From: an uncultured Clostridia bacterium
Lineage (GTDB): Bacteria > Bacillota > Clostridia > Peptostreptococcales > Anaerovoracaceae
NCBI GenBank assembly: GCA_937900415.1
Contig: CALCEY010000010.1
Span: 186,001-250,000 of the forward strand
Length of the DNA stretch: 64,000 bases
Direction of reading: 5' to 3'
Part shown: positions 1-8,528 of the stretch, in pieces
Position numbering within the stretch: the stretch's first letter is position 1
Layout: each line of letters opens with the position of its first letter
Translations under genes and position numbers: made by a program
Notes under the pieces: model-generated
The model's input: the letters and a program-made list of their open reading frames with translations, nothing else
The model's database searches: none
Told to the model about the DNA's origin: nothing

Positions 1-80
1 GTTAATTCCCGCTCCCGGCTTAATTTCCGGATTCTGCGGCAAAAAGCCTGCTTGCTTATCATTGAAGGCGGCCGGTTTTG

Positions 81-416
81 CTATGCTCTATGGTTTGGAA
101 CTACCGCAAAATATATCAAATTCTCATCGCTGTCATTTATCAGACTGTGCTCGCAGCCATTCTGGCAATAATGCACGTCTCCTGCTTCAAGTCTTTCATA
201 TTTCCCCTCAAAAAGAACTTTGCCGCATCCTTCCATGATAAAAATAACTTCACTGCTGCCTTCATGCCTATGCAGACCGATTGAAGCTCCCGGCTCTAAT
301 CTCCCAAGCATTATGCGGTTATTTTCATCGGCAAACATTTTTACCGCCGTATCTTTTTCTCCGCCTTTAAAATTGTGTAAAGTCTGCTCGCCCATGCTTT
401 TGAAATCAATTATCAT
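81..416 (-). CDS. Small cupin-domain protein
   Basis: Single-domain cupin of 111 residues. The first cupin motif is visible as HRHEGSSE followed by a conserved Gly (metal ligands His, His, Glu), and the second as GDVHYCQNGCEH with the last His ligand. Such small cupins are usually sugar-binding or metal-binding enzymes or sensors, and the substrate cannot be read from the sequence. The start at 416 is chosen because an AGGATGGTG sequence lies six to seven bases upstream; an in-frame ATG at 428 and a longer extension to 452 exist but have poorer ribosome sites. It is transcribed away from nth. The fold call is firm, the function open. Confidence 0.8.
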   Translation of the reverse strand: MIIDFKSMGEQTLHNFKGGEKDTAVKMFADENNRIMLGRLEPGASIGLHRHEGSSEVIFIMEGCGKVLFEGKYERLEAGDVHYCQNGCEHSLINDSDENLIYFAVVPNHRA

Positions 417-582
417 TATAATCACCATCCTACCGCCGAATTGGCAGCACAAATATCTCCTTCCCTGTAAACCATCTGTATAATTTATTATTTTAGCACA
501 AGCATAAAGTCAATTCAAAAAAATCATGCCAAAGTCTGTCGATTATGTTACAATATTGTAAAATGAAAGGAATAAGCAAACC

Positions 583-1209
583 ATGGTAAAAGCTTCTGAC
601 ATAAACAAAATATTGGATATACTCGAAGAAACATATCCCGAGGCGGAATGTGCTTTGAATCACATCAACACGTACCAGCTCCTCGTAGCCGTAGTTCTCT
701 CAGCTCAGACTACTGATAAAGCTGTAAATTTAGTAACTCCCGCTCTGTTTGAGCGATATCCTACACCCTATGAGCTGGCTGAAGCCGACCCGGCGGAGGT
801 GGCTGAATACATAAAAAAAATCGGAATGTATAAGACAAAATCCAAAAACATAGTCGGGCTGGCAAAGGCTTTAACAGATAATTACGGCGGAGAAGTTCCG
901 GACGATTACGACGCTCTTATCGCCCTTCCGGGAGTCGGCAGAAAAACTGCCAACGTAGTCCTTTCCGTCGGATTCGGACATCAGAGAATTGCCGTAGATA
1001 CGCATGTTTTCAGAGTAGCCAACAGAATAGGCCTTACTGATGAAAAAGATGTTCTGAAAACGGAGCTTGCGCTGATGGAAAGAATCCCCAAAGATAGATG
1101 GTCCAGAACTCATCACAGCCTCATCTTCCACGGCAGACAGTGTTGCGAAGCCAGAAAGCCAAAATGCGACGACTGCCCGATAGAGGAATATTGCGATTAC
1201 GTCAGATAA
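583..1209 (+). CDS. nth: Endonuclease III (DNA glycosylase/AP lyase)
   Basis: Base-excision-repair enzyme that removes oxidised pyrimidines and cuts the abasic site. The 208 residues match the family length. The helix-hairpin-helix LPGVGRKTANV carries the catalytic Lys, VDTHVFR carries the catalytic Asp, and the C-terminal cysteines are spaced C-x6-C-x2-C-x5-C, the [4Fe-4S] cluster loop. A GAAAGGA ribosome site precedes the ATG. It is a single gene followed at once by a rho-independent terminator. The call is close to certain. Confidence 0.96.
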   Translation: MVKASDINKILDILEETYPEAECALNHINTYQLLVAVVLSAQTTDKAVNLVTPALFERYPTPYELAEADPAEVAEYIKKIGMYKTKSKNIVGLAKALTDNYGGEVPDDYDALIALPGVGRKTANVVLSVGFGHQRIAVDTHVFRVANRIGLTDEKDVLKTELALMERIPKDRWSRTHHSLIFHGRQCCEARKPKCDDCPIEEYCDYVR

Positions 1210-1213
1210 ATAA

Positions 1214-1246
1214 GGGATATTCCAATTCATCATTTTGGAATATCCC
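1214..1246 (+). terminator. Terminator of nth
   Basis: A perfect 12-bp inverted repeat (1214-1225 with 1235-1246, arms GGGATATTCCAA and TTGGAATATCCC) begins five bases after the nth stop and is followed by a T-rich run. Confidence 0.75.
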
Positions 1247-1290
1247 CGTATTTCTTTTATGTGGGCTACAGAACAAAAACAATGCAAAAC

Positions 1291-1324
1291 CGCTATAACC
1301 GTTGATTTATCGACAGTTATAGCG
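1291..1324. terminator. Hairpin between convergent genes
   Basis: Inverted repeat CGCTATAAC/GTTATAGCG with a 16-base loop. It is followed by ATTTTG on the plus side and by GTTTTG then a T-rich stretch on the minus side. It sits between the convergent genes nth and the 1378-2166 gene, so it could end transcription in either direction. Confidence 0.5.
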
Positions 1325-1377
1325 ATTTTGCCGCCGCTTCTTGTCCTGTAATCTTTTTATGAAGCCTATCCGGCTTT

Positions 1378-2166
1378 TTAATCGAGCCACTCTTTCAAAT
1401 CGTCGCTCGTCCAGCTGTTCCCCTCATCATCGGTAGCTGACCAGCTTCCGTCAGAATAATGCTTGTAATCCGTCCTGCCCTCTTCGCTTTCATAGTATGA
1501 CCATCCGGTTTGATAACGTCCGTCGGACGATGAACTGCCCTTATTGCCTGCCTCTCCGGCAGCTCCTGAAGAATTGCCGCCCAAATTACCGCTGCCTTGT
1601 CCGGCAGTCTTTTGCTCTGCATCAATTGCAGCGATTCTTTCATCATAGTCTTTTATATAAGCTGCTATTTTTGTCTCATATTCAGCAGCTTCATCCTCCG
1701 TACATACTATGCCCGTCTCGTCTTGAATTGTCTGCAATAAGTCCCCGAGCTCTGCCGCCGCATTGCTTAATTGTTCTTTATCGCCGATTTTATCAATATC
1801 CTTCAAGGTATTCCCGGCAAGAATTTTGTCATATTCTTCTTTCAGAACCTTCTGCATATCAGATATAACCGAAAGATACTTCTCCTCTACCTCCTCAATC
1901 ACATCATCTGACTTTTCATATTCGGCATACTCTTCTGAAATATGCTGTAAAACTGCAATTTTATCCTCTCTCGTATCTTTTCCGTTGAAATCTTCTTCCG
2001 TTTTTTCAATCCGGGAAAAAGCCTCGTCTATCTTCCTCTCCAGCTTTTGCTGCTGATAATAATGATACCCAAGCGCAGAAACAACTGCCAATATAATCAC
2101 GGCTGTGATAATCAATGCAATAATCTTTTTACTTTTAAAATTTATCTCCATAGTTTTTTCTTTCAT
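1378..2166 (-). CDS. Membrane-anchored coiled-coil protein of unknown function
   Basis: A 262-residue protein. It has a short basic N-terminus, one hydrophobic segment at about residues 14-34, then a long charged, probably helical region (about 38-190) rich in Lys, Glu and Asp. A Gly/Ser linker (about 190-215) follows, and the C-terminal block of about 45 residues is rich in Trp, Tyr, Ser and Asp. The layout suggests a signal anchor with an extracellular stalk and small terminal domain. No family was recognised. A second in-frame Met at residue 6 is an alternative start; neither has an ideal ribosome site. Confidence 0.7.
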   Translation of the reverse strand: MKEKTMEINFKSKKIIALIITAVIILAVVSALGYHYYQQQKLERKIDEAFSRIEKTEEDFNGKDTREDKIAVLQHISEEYAEYEKSDDVIEEVEEKYLSVISDMQKVLKEEYDKILAGNTLKDIDKIGDKEQLSNAAAELGDLLQTIQDETGIVCTEDEAAEYETKIAAYIKDYDERIAAIDAEQKTAGQGSGNLGGNSSGAAGEAGNKGSSSSDGRYQTGWSYYESEEGRTDYKHYSDGSWSATDDEGNSWTSDDLKEWLD

Positions 2167-2280
2167 CTCCGTTTATTTTCCGGTTTTAATATTTCATAAG
2201 CCGAAACAATCGCATTGCAGCATATAATAACGTATTCGTCCGCTTTATCATGCGTCTTGTCTTTCATCTTGTTTTCCATC

Positions 2281-2925
2281 TTATCTTTCGTCTATATGAA
2301 ATATTATCATACCGCCCTTTCTGCCATAACCTGTTTCCCAAAGCTCATCGAAATTCATCCAGATAAATTCTCCGTAGGAAACTGCCTTTACCATAAAAAG
2401 CCGTCCGGTCTTTCCCTCACCGCCTCCTGAATCGCCGCTGCCTTTTTCGTCTTCGGAATATCCCGTAAGCATAAACCAGTGCCATTCAAAATCTTTAAAC
2501 CTGCTGTCCTTATGCTTGAGATTCAGATAAGGAATCGGTATTCCTCTGTCTATCTGCATCTTGATCATTTTTTTCGCTTTCTCTATTCTCTCATTTCCGG
2601 AAAATCCCTCGATTTTAATCCTATCCTCTCCCATGTCCTCAAGAAACGACGTCAACCCATCTATATATATGTCGAGGCTGTCTATCCCCTGCCACCTCGG
2701 ATGAAGGTATGGTTTCATAATCCTTGAAAACGCCTTATAAGCTTTCGGCGTAATTTCATCGGTTTCAATCATGCAACATTCAGACATTCCCATATACTTG
2801 CTGAAATATATCATGCTGTCGCAGGCTGTCACTGCGGCGCAGCCTCCGCCCTTCATCATTAGATCTCTGAACTTTTCCTGATTCCAGCCGTATGAACCGT
2901 CAACTGTGTAATATTCCAATTCCAT
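2281..2925 (-). CDS. Putative C39-like cysteine-peptidase-fold protein
   Basis: A 214-residue protein with no signal peptide. The N-terminal GGGCAAVTACD resembles the nucleophile helix of C39-like and related papain-fold proteins, and WHWFMLTGYS resembles their His-containing strand. A Gly/Ser-rich insertion (about residues 163-173) precedes a final strand region. The fold assignment rests on these two motifs only, so peptidase activity is inference. It could also be a non-catalytic relative. It is read in the same direction as the 1378-2166 gene, about 115 bases apart. Confidence 0.6.
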   Translation of the reverse strand: MELEYYTVDGSYGWNQEKFRDLMMKGGGCAAVTACDSMIYFSKYMGMSECCMIETDEITPKAYKAFSRIMKPYLHPRWQGIDSLDIYIDGLTSFLEDMGEDRIKIEGFSGNERIEKAKKMIKMQIDRGIPIPYLNLKHKDSRFKDFEWHWFMLTGYSEDEKGSGDSGGGEGKTGRLFMVKAVSYGEFIWMNFDELWETGYGRKGGMIIFHIDER

Positions 2926-3102
2926 GCGAGCAAAGTTTTCCTTTCTGAAACATTAAAATCCTTTTAATCACAAGTCCCGTCCTTTTACCGTTAAATCTGC
3001 CGTTTTAACGGTTTTCTTTTTTACGGTTTTGTGATATTATACATCTGCTGAGTAAAAAGATAAAGAAATAAAATATACAATTACCGCATAAGGAGTCACA
3101 AT

Positions 3103-3567
3103 ATGATTAAAGTCCTATTCGTGTGCCACGGCAATATCTGCCGCTCTACGATGGCAGAATTCCTTTTCAAATATATGGTTGAAAAAGAAGGTATCGCTGA
3201 TAAGTTCGTCATAGCTTCCGCAGCTACCAGCCGCGAAGAAATCGGTAATCCAGTACATCCGGGAACAAGAAAAAAGCTCGAACCTTTAGGAATAAACGTC
3301 GCAGGGAAAAAGGCGGTACAAATCACAGAAAAAGACATGGATTATTACGACTATATACTCATAATGGATGACAATAATAAACAAAACCTTATTCGTATGT
3401 TCGGAGTTTCCTGTCTTTCCAAAGTATACAGACTTCTCGATTTCACAGACAACCCTCAAAATATTGCAGACCCATGGTACACCGGCGACTATGACACTGC
3501 CTTCGAGGATATATACAGCGGCTGTACCGCTTTTCTCTGCTATCTAAAAAAAGAGGAAAAGATCTGA
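3103..3567 (+). CDS. Low-molecular-weight protein-tyrosine phosphatase
   Basis: A 154-residue LMW-PTP. The P-loop VCHGNICRS near the N-terminus has the C-x5-R-S signature (nucleophile Cys, phosphate-binding Arg), and the general-acid Asp is in DPWYTGDY near residue 127. Family members dephosphorylate tyrosine, or arginine in some Firmicutes, on cytosolic proteins. AAGGAGTCACAAT precedes the ATG. The stop overlaps the start of the next gene in a TGATG arrangement, so the two are translationally coupled. Confidence 0.93.
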   Translation: MIKVLFVCHGNICRSTMAEFLFKYMVEKEGIADKFVIASAATSREEIGNPVHPGTRKKLEPLGINVAGKKAVQITEKDMDYYDYILIMDDNNKQNLIRMFGVSCLSKVYRLLDFTDNPQNIADPWYTGDYDTAFEDIYSGCTAFLCYLKKEEKI

Positions 3568-3875
3568 TGTATTACATTTATATGCTGAGATGTACGGACA
3601 ATTCCATATACACAGGCATATCCACAGACCTTAAGAGACGTTTTGAGGAGCATCTTTCCGGCGGAAAAAACGGCGCAAAATACACTAAAAGCCGCATGCC
3701 CGTACGGATCGAGAGAGCATGGTCTTCGCCTGACCGCTCTTCCGCCTCAAAATTAGAGTCTGCGCTGAAAAAGCTGCCTAAAGCAAAAAAGGAAGAAATA
3801 ATACTCTTCCCAGAAAAAATTTATTTCATTTTTAATGATAAACTTAATTGCAAAGTTTATAATCTTGTAGTATAA
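3567..3875 (+). CDS. GIY-YIG domain protein (UPF0213/YhbQ type)
   Basis: A 102-residue single-domain GIY-YIG nuclease-fold protein. YYIYMLRC and SIYTGISTDLKRRFEEH give the two core strands and the conserved Arg helix; GAKYTKSR and the Glu in SKLESALKK follow. Family members are small stand-alone proteins with weak or unknown nuclease activity on nucleic acids. It is coupled by a one-base overlap to the phosphatase gene. The last 15 residues are not conserved-looking. Confidence 0.9.
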   Translation: MYYIYMLRCTDNSIYTGISTDLKRRFEEHLSGGKNGAKYTKSRMPVRIERAWSSPDRSSASKLESALKKLPKAKKEEIILFPEKIYFIFNDKLNCKVYNLVV

Positions 3876-3942
3876 TAACTTCGTTGTCTTTTAAATACGA
3901 TTATTCAGGACAGATTACAACAAATAGCATATCTCAATACTC

Positions 3943-4017
3943 GCTGATGTGGCTCAATGGTAGAGCAGCTCATTCGTAATGAGCAGGTTGGGGGTTCGAT
4001 TCCCTTCATCAGCTCCA
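3943..4017 (+). tRNA. tRNA-Thr (anticodon CGT)
   Basis: Cloverleaf folds cleanly: acceptor GCTGATG/CATCAGC, D stem GCTC/GAGC, anticodon stem GCTCA/TGAGC with loop TTCGTAA (anticodon CGT, reads ACG), and a T arm around GGTTCGATTCC. The discriminator is T and the CCA end is encoded. Confidence 0.95.
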
Positions 4018-4046
4018 AGAAAGCAGAGCATTGTCTCTGCTTTTTC
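4018..4046 (+). terminator. Terminator of tRNA-Thr
   Basis: Stem AAGCAGAG/CTCTGCTT with a six-base loop, immediately after the tRNA CCA, running into TTTTTCT. Confidence 0.85.
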
Positions 4047-4179
4047 TGTATGCCGTATAATTGACAGCTTTGCAGCAGCTTTACGGATCAAAGACATATA
4101 TATGCAATCAATAGTAAATCATATGCTTCTCCCGTTGATTCTACTGACGTTCTTCTAAAATAAAGTTTATTAAAAACCG

Positions 4180-4208
4180 TTGTTTTTTCTGTTTACAGGT
4201 GATACTAT
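4180..4208 (+). promoter_or_regulatory. Probable sigma-A promoter of the rubredoxin-glutamate synthase gene
   Basis: TTGTTT (4180-4185) and TACTAT (4203-4208) are separated by 17 bases, about 37 bases upstream of a gene with an AAGGAGG ribosome site. Upstream to the tRNA terminator (4047-4179) nothing else was recognised. Confidence 0.5.
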
Positions 4209-4244
4209 CTAATAACAAAACATAAGACTGTTAAGGAGGAAAAT

Positions 4245-5693
4245 ATGAAAAAGTATCGCTGCTTAATGTGCGGATATATCTATGATGAAGAAAAAGAAGG
4301 CATTGAATTCTCTGATCTTCCCGAAAGCTGGACATGCCCGATGTGCGGTGTTGCTAAATCCATGTTTCAAGAAATATCAGAAGATTCCTCCTCTGATAAC
4401 GAAGGGGCGTCTGACGCTGCTTCAAAAGAAAGAAAGGTCGAAAAAACTCAGACCGGTATGGCCGGTATGGAAAGCTATCTGAAAGAATATGCCAGAACAT
4501 CCGATTCAAAAGAAAAAAATATGGGCGACATTCATGAAATGGCCAAAACAGGCCAAAGTATAATTTCTGCCATGGGAACCACTAACCCTGTAGTTTCATG
4601 GGAAGAAATCCTGATTCTCGGAAACCAGCTCAATCCGCCTCCGCTCCTTGAAAGCGAAGACGTTTCTCTTAAGACCGTAATCGGTAAAAAGGCAAAAAAA
4701 CCAATGGTGATAGAATCGCCCGTATATATAACGCATATGTCGTTTGGCGCACTCTCAAAACGAGCAAAAATTTCCCTTGCAAAAGGCAGCGCCGCTGTAA
4801 AAACAGCCATGTGCAGCGGAGAAGGCGGCATACTTCCCGAAGAAAAAGAAAATTCATACAAATATATATTTGAAATAATTCCCAACATGTACAGCGTCAG
4901 CGATGAAAATCTCAAATCCAGCGACGCATTGGAAATAAAGATAGGTCAAGGCACAAAACCCGGCATGGGCGGTCATTTGCCAGGCTCCAAGGTTACTGCC
5001 GAAATCGCAAAAGTGCGGGGAAAAGAACAGGGGAGCGACATAATAAGCCCTTCAAAATTTCCGGACATAAAAACAAAGGAAGATTTAAGGGATTTTGTCA
5101 AAGAGCTCAGAGAAAGAAGCGAAGGAAGACCTGTCGGCATAAAAATAGCAGCCGGCAGGATAGAAGCCGATCTGGAATTTGCGGTATATGCAAAGCCCGA
5201 CTTTATAACAGTGGACGGACGAGGCGGAGCTACAGGAGCCAGCCCCAAAGCCATAAAAGATTCCACAAGCGTACCGACCATATATGCTCTCTATAGAGCC
5301 GTAAAATATCTCGGTAAACATGCTCCTGACATTGACCTTCTCATAACGGGAGGCTTCAGAATATCCTCCGATATAGCAAAAGCCATCGCCATGGGAGCTA
5401 CAGCAGTGGCTGTGGGGACAGCGGCTATGATGGCCATTGCCTGCCAGCAGTACAGAATATGTCATACAGGAAAATGCCCTGTAGGCGTAGCTACACAGGA
5501 TCCCGAGCTGGAAAAGAGGCTGGACATAGATCTGTCTTCTCAAAGGCTTACAAATTATTTAAATGCCGTAAATGATGAGCTGAAAACCTTTGCCCGCATT
5601 ACAGGTCATAATAATATTCATCAGCTTAACAAAGAAGACTTAATTACAACCAGCAGAGATATAGCTGAATACACAGATATAAAACACGCTTAA
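4245..5693 (+). CDS. Rubredoxin-fused glutamate synthase FMN-domain protein
   Basis: A 482-residue fusion. Residues 1-45 are a rubredoxin with two CxxC pairs (CLMCG and CPMCG) that bind one iron. After a charged linker, about residues 75-470 form the FMN-binding (beta/alpha)8 domain of glutamate synthase, ending with C-x5-C-x4-C in CQQYRICHTGKC, the [3Fe-4S] ligands of GltB. There is no glutaminase domain and no NAD(P)H subunit beside it. The rubredoxin probably feeds electrons to the flavin. Whether the reaction is glutamate synthesis from ammonia or another 2-oxo-acid/amine reduction is not shown. It is a single gene with a strong ribosome site. Confidence 0.9.
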   Translation: MKKYRCLMCGYIYDEEKEGIEFSDLPESWTCPMCGVAKSMFQEISEDSSSDNEGASDAASKERKVEKTQTGMAGMESYLKEYARTSDSKEKNMGDIHEMAKTGQSIISAMGTTNPVVSWEEILILGNQLNPPPLLESEDVSLKTVIGKKAKKPMVIESPVYITHMSFGALSKRAKISLAKGSAAVKTAMCSGEGGILPEEKENSYKYIFEIIPNMYSVSDENLKSSDALEIKIGQGTKPGMGGHLPGSKVTAEIAKVRGKEQGSDIISPSKFPDIKTKEDLRDFVKELRERSEGRPVGIKIAAGRIEADLEFAVYAKPDFITVDGRGGATGASPKAIKDSTSVPTIYALYRAVKYLGKHAPDIDLLITGGFRISSDIAKAIAMGATAVAVGTAAMMAIACQQYRICHTGKCPVGVATQDPELEKRLDIDLSSQRLTNYLNAVNDELKTFARITGHNNIHQLNKEDLITTSRDIAEYTDIKHA

Positions 5694-5695
5694 CT

Positions 5696-5801
5696 AAAAA
5701 AGGCTGCCTGTCCATTGCTTAAAACGATATGCGCCCCATATGCAAGTTCGTCCTGTAAAAGGGTACATAGCAAAAGTAAACTGCGGACAGGCAGCCTTTT
5801 T
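5696..5801 (+). terminator. Long inverted repeat, terminator-like, with a 71-base interior
   Basis: A perfect 17-bp inverted repeat (5697-5713 with 5785-5801) starts just after the stop of the preceding gene. It runs from A-rich to T-rich ends as in a rho-independent terminator. The interior of about 71 bases is far longer than a usual loop and contains a nested hairpin ATATG/CATAT near 5729-5743. It could be a terminator with a structured head, a small RNA, or a tiny transposable element. Confidence 0.6.
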
Positions 5802-5896
5802 ATTGTCATTTTTTAAATTCATCTCTTTTACTCTCGTTCGGTTTTCAACTTGATTTTTCCCGATTTTATTTTTCGACTGCTTTTTCTTTGATTTTC

Positions 5897-6631
5897 CTAT
5901 TCTCTGGATAACTCTCTCGTGTTTTTTCCCAGCTTTTCTTCATAATCATGAACTTTTCTCAATTTATTCATCCTGTCGTCCAGCTCTGCGCTTATCTGTG
6001 CGCAATGATATAATTCATCAGCCATCTCATCGGTAAAGTCTCCGTTTTTTTTATACCTGAGCTGATGCTCCAAAGCCGCCCACGAATCCATAGCTATAGT
6101 TCTCAGCTGTATTTCAACTTTCATCTGGCGTTTTTCATTCGCTAAAAATATAGGAACAGTCACGATGAGATGAAGGCTTCTGTATCCGTTAGGTTTTGGA
6201 TTGGCTATATAATCTTTCTTTTTTATCAGGTGAATATCATCCTGCCTGAGAAGGTTTTCAGCAACCATATAGACGTCCTCGACAAAGGCGCATATTACTC
6301 TTACTCCTGCCACGTCGTTGAGATTTTCTTCAAGAGACTCAAGAGTCAAGGGCAAATCGTCCTTTTCCAGCTTTTCCACTATGCTGTCGAGCTTTTTCAG
6401 CCTCGTCTGAATTCCGTTTATCGGATTTCTGTCGTACCTGAGAGAATATTCCTCATTTAAAACGTTGAGTTTAGTTTCCATTTCCATTATAGCGCATTTG
6501 TAATAAGCCATCAGCTTATTGAAATTTTCTATTATAGGTCTCGTCTTTTTCATCACAACGGAAGGCAGGAAAGTTTCCAGCTTCTTCGTTTTCTTTAATT
6601 TTTTAGACCTGTCTGAATTTTTGTTAAACAT
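5897..6631 (-). CDS. Small alarmone synthetase, RelA/SpoT synthetase domain only (RelQ/RelP type)
   Basis: A 244-residue (p)ppGpp synthetase without the hydrolase or TGS/ACT regions. The core is recognisable in the Arg-rich nucleotide-binding stretch, the acidic VAGVRVICAF strand with the Asp before it (DVAG), NPKPNGYRSLHL, and the VEIQLRTIAMDSWAALEH motif with the essential Glu. It makes ppGpp/pGpp from GTP or GDP and ATP under stress. Its length is close to RelQ and RelP of Firmicutes; sequence alone does not separate the two. It is the last gene of a leftward group. Confidence 0.9.
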   Translation of the reverse strand: MFNKNSDRSKKLKKTKKLETFLPSVVMKKTRPIIENFNKLMAYYKCAIMEMETKLNVLNEEYSLRYDRNPINGIQTRLKKLDSIVEKLEKDDLPLTLESLEENLNDVAGVRVICAFVEDVYMVAENLLRQDDIHLIKKKDYIANPKPNGYRSLHLIVTVPIFLANEKRQMKVEIQLRTIAMDSWAALEHQLRYKKNGDFTDEMADELYHCAQISAELDDRMNKLRKVHDYEEKLGKNTRELSRE

Positions 6632-6652
6632 ATCTCTTCCCTTCTCAACTGC

Positions 6653-7300
6653 TTAATTTAGCTGTAAAGAGTCTATAAGCCCGGTTAATTTCCGATGAAA
6701 TTTTCCTATGTGTATCCCGTCTATAAACCTGTGATTCACCTCGACGGAAATATGCAAGACTTTACGTTCTCCGTCGTCTGCATATTTTCCCCATGCGATA
6801 TGGGGTATCGAGCTGTCTGCTGCGCCGTCTCCGTCCAAATATTTTTCGTTGGTAAGAGCCGTCATTTCAAACCACGGTGCGCAGGAAAAATAAATAAGCT
6901 CCTCTCCCTCATCGTCAAAGCGTATGAATTCTTTTTGAAAAGCACTTTTTTCAGCGGCCCTGCGGCAGAAAGCGTCGATACCGCCGCTGCAATCCATCGT
7001 AACTATATGAAAAGTTTCTTTCCCTTTCTTTAAATCTGTAAAGCTGGGAATTCGCCGGTCAAGCTTATATATTTCTCCGTTTTCTGTCGTATATGAAAAT
7101 GCCTCTATGCTGTTTATCGCTTCGCTGCAGAGATAAACCAAAGCATAGTAAAACGATATTCCCCTTTCTTTCACATATCTGTAAAGCTTGGTTATATCCT
7201 GCTTAAAAGTTACCATATAAAACGGATCGCTGGCGGCTGAAAAAAAATCGAAGATTTCTTTCCTCTCCCATTTTTCCTTATCTATCCTTACCTTTTCCAT
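6653..7300 (-). CDS. Chloramphenicol acetyltransferase-like O-acetyltransferase
   Basis: CAT-fold acetyltransferase of 215 residues. The start MEKVRIDKEKW matches the usual CAT N-terminus, which is why ATG 7300 is preferred to GTG 7318. The catalytic motif is NHRFIDG (His near the C-terminus with Asp-Gly after it), and SFTDL and the aromatic-rich region of the substrate pocket are visible. True CATs inactivate chloramphenicol with acetyl-CoA. Many clostridial homologues in housekeeping context are not proven resistance genes, and this one has no mobile context, so resistance should not be assumed. It lies 21 bases from the alarmone synthetase. Confidence 0.8.
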   Translation of the reverse strand: MEKVRIDKEKWERKEIFDFFSAASDPFYMVTFKQDITKLYRYVKERGISFYYALVYLCSEAINSIEAFSYTTENGEIYKLDRRIPSFTDLKKGKETFHIVTMDCSGGIDAFCRRAAEKSAFQKEFIRFDDEGEELIYFSCAPWFEMTALTNEKYLDGDGAADSSIPHIAWGKYADDGERKVLHISVEVNHRFIDGIHIGKFHRKLTGLIDSLQLN

Positions 7301-7375
7301 CTCTTTGCCAAATAGCACCTTTCTGCTGTCTTTTTAATATTATACCTTCCATTTTTGACGACATTATAAAGATTA

Positions 7376-7588
7376 TCAAATCAAGTCGTAAAGTTTATAG
7401 AGATCCAGCATGTTCCGATAAGTCAATTTGTTGCCCATTAGCTGTCCGTATGTAGCCGTCCTGACTTTTCCCTCTTCCCTGAGAGCCTCCATTTTCATTA
7501 CTGTATCATCATGATTTTTTTGTATAAACGAAAGCATTTTTTCAAAGGCTTCCAACCGTTCTTCCATTTTTTTTAAATCTCTTTCCAT
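7376..7588 (-). CDS. Small coiled-coil protein of unknown function
   Basis: A 70-residue, strongly charged protein. The first half has heptad-like spacing (MERDLKKMEERLEAFEKML), followed by a turn and a second helix with tyrosines. It starts seven bases after the stop of the AAA ATPase gene, so it is probably co-translated and may be a partner of that ATPase. No family was recognised. Confidence 0.6.
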   Translation of the reverse strand: MERDLKKMEERLEAFEKMLSFIQKNHDDTVMKMEALREEGKVRTATYGQLMGNKLTYRNMLDLYKLYDLI

Positions 7589-7595
7589 GAATATC

Positions 7596-8462
7596 TTATA
7601 CCTTCCCTCTGAAATCCTTCTCGTGTGTTTTGAAAAATTCGTAATACATCCTTACATTTTCAAGTTCAGTCCATTTTTTTACTTTAGCGGGCTTCTCATA
7701 AAGATCATAGATCTTTGCTCCTCTTATCGAAAGCAGAAACGGCGAATGGGTGGCAATGATGAACTGACAGCCGAAAAATCTGGCTGAATTCTCTATATAT
7801 TCTATAAGCTCAATCTGTCTGTCCGGAGAAAGGCTGTTTTCAGGCTCATCAAGAAGCATAAGACCTCCTCTTTCCATCTTCTGCACAAAATATTTGAAAG
7901 CGCTTTCTCCGTTGGAATGTTCACGCACATTATCCATCACCTGTTTACGTACATATTTTGATGGGGAGGTTTTTCTCGCTAAATTCACTTTTTTTAATTT
8001 TTCATAGTCCTCCATCGAAGAAAATCTGAAATCAGAGTATTTGACGTCCAGATAATCGGAAAGAAGCTCCTCTCTTCTTGCATCTATTCCCTCGTTTACA
8101 CATCTTAAATTAAGCATAAAATCAAACACGTCGTCGCTGGTTATTACACGGCTGTCAGGCGGAATTTGACTGACTGTGCGCCAGTCGCACATGTTTATGT
8201 AATCTTCAAAGAAATTGCTGCGGTTATAAAGCGTGTCTCTTTCAAGGTGCATGGCCTCTCCTATAACGTTTAAAGCCGTAGTCTTGCCTGAACCGTTTCC
8301 GCCGCAGAGAACCGTTATATCGTCAAATTCAAGAAGAGAAAGGTCTCTCTCGGAAAGGACTCGGAACGGATAAAAGCTGTCGTAGCACGTGCGCTTTTCT
8401 CCCATAAGATAGCTATATTCTCTTTCCCTGTCGGGAAAAGAAAAATAGGATAAATAGATCAA
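7596..8462 (-). CDS. AAA/ABC-type ATPase (AAA_21-like)
   Basis: A 288-residue single-domain P-loop ATPase. Walker A is GGNGSGKTT at about residue 55. The Walker B region is GLMLLDEPENSLSP at about 198-210, followed by the switch IIATHSPFLL. The Glu after Asp is present. There are no membrane segments and no nuclease domain, unlike OLD-type proteins. Such ATPases occur alone or with small partners, and some belong to defence or repair modules. A dedicated partner may be the 70-residue protein downstream. Confidence 0.85.
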   Translation of the reverse strand: MIYLSYFSFPDREREYSYLMGEKRTCYDSFYPFRVLSERDLSLLEFDDITVLCGGNGSGKTTALNVIGEAMHLERDTLYNRSNFFEDYINMCDWRTVSQIPPDSRVITSDDVFDFMLNLRCVNEGIDARREELLSDYLDVKYSDFRFSSMEDYEKLKKVNLARKTSPSKYVRKQVMDNVREHSNGESAFKYFVQKMERGGLMLLDEPENSLSPDRQIELIEYIENSARFFGCQFIIATHSPFLLSIRGAKIYDLYEKPAKVKKWTELENVRMYYEFFKTHEKDFRGKV

Positions 8463-8528
8463 TTTAAGTCCTCCTCAAGCCATAATCCTTTTCAGACTTC
8501 CGGAATCTTCCGTTCGTCCGGCGCTTCT

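Noticed and set aside
1..80. Open minus-strand frame at the window edge reading AKPAAFNDKQAGFLPQNPE and onward
   Set aside because: No start, ribosome site or family visible in 80 bases; not enough to call a gene.
6653..7300. Calling the CAT-like gene a chloramphenicol resistance gene
   Set aside because: The fold and HRFIDG motif are there, but the context is chromosomal with an alarmone synthetase and there is no mobile or resistance neighbour; substrate not supported.
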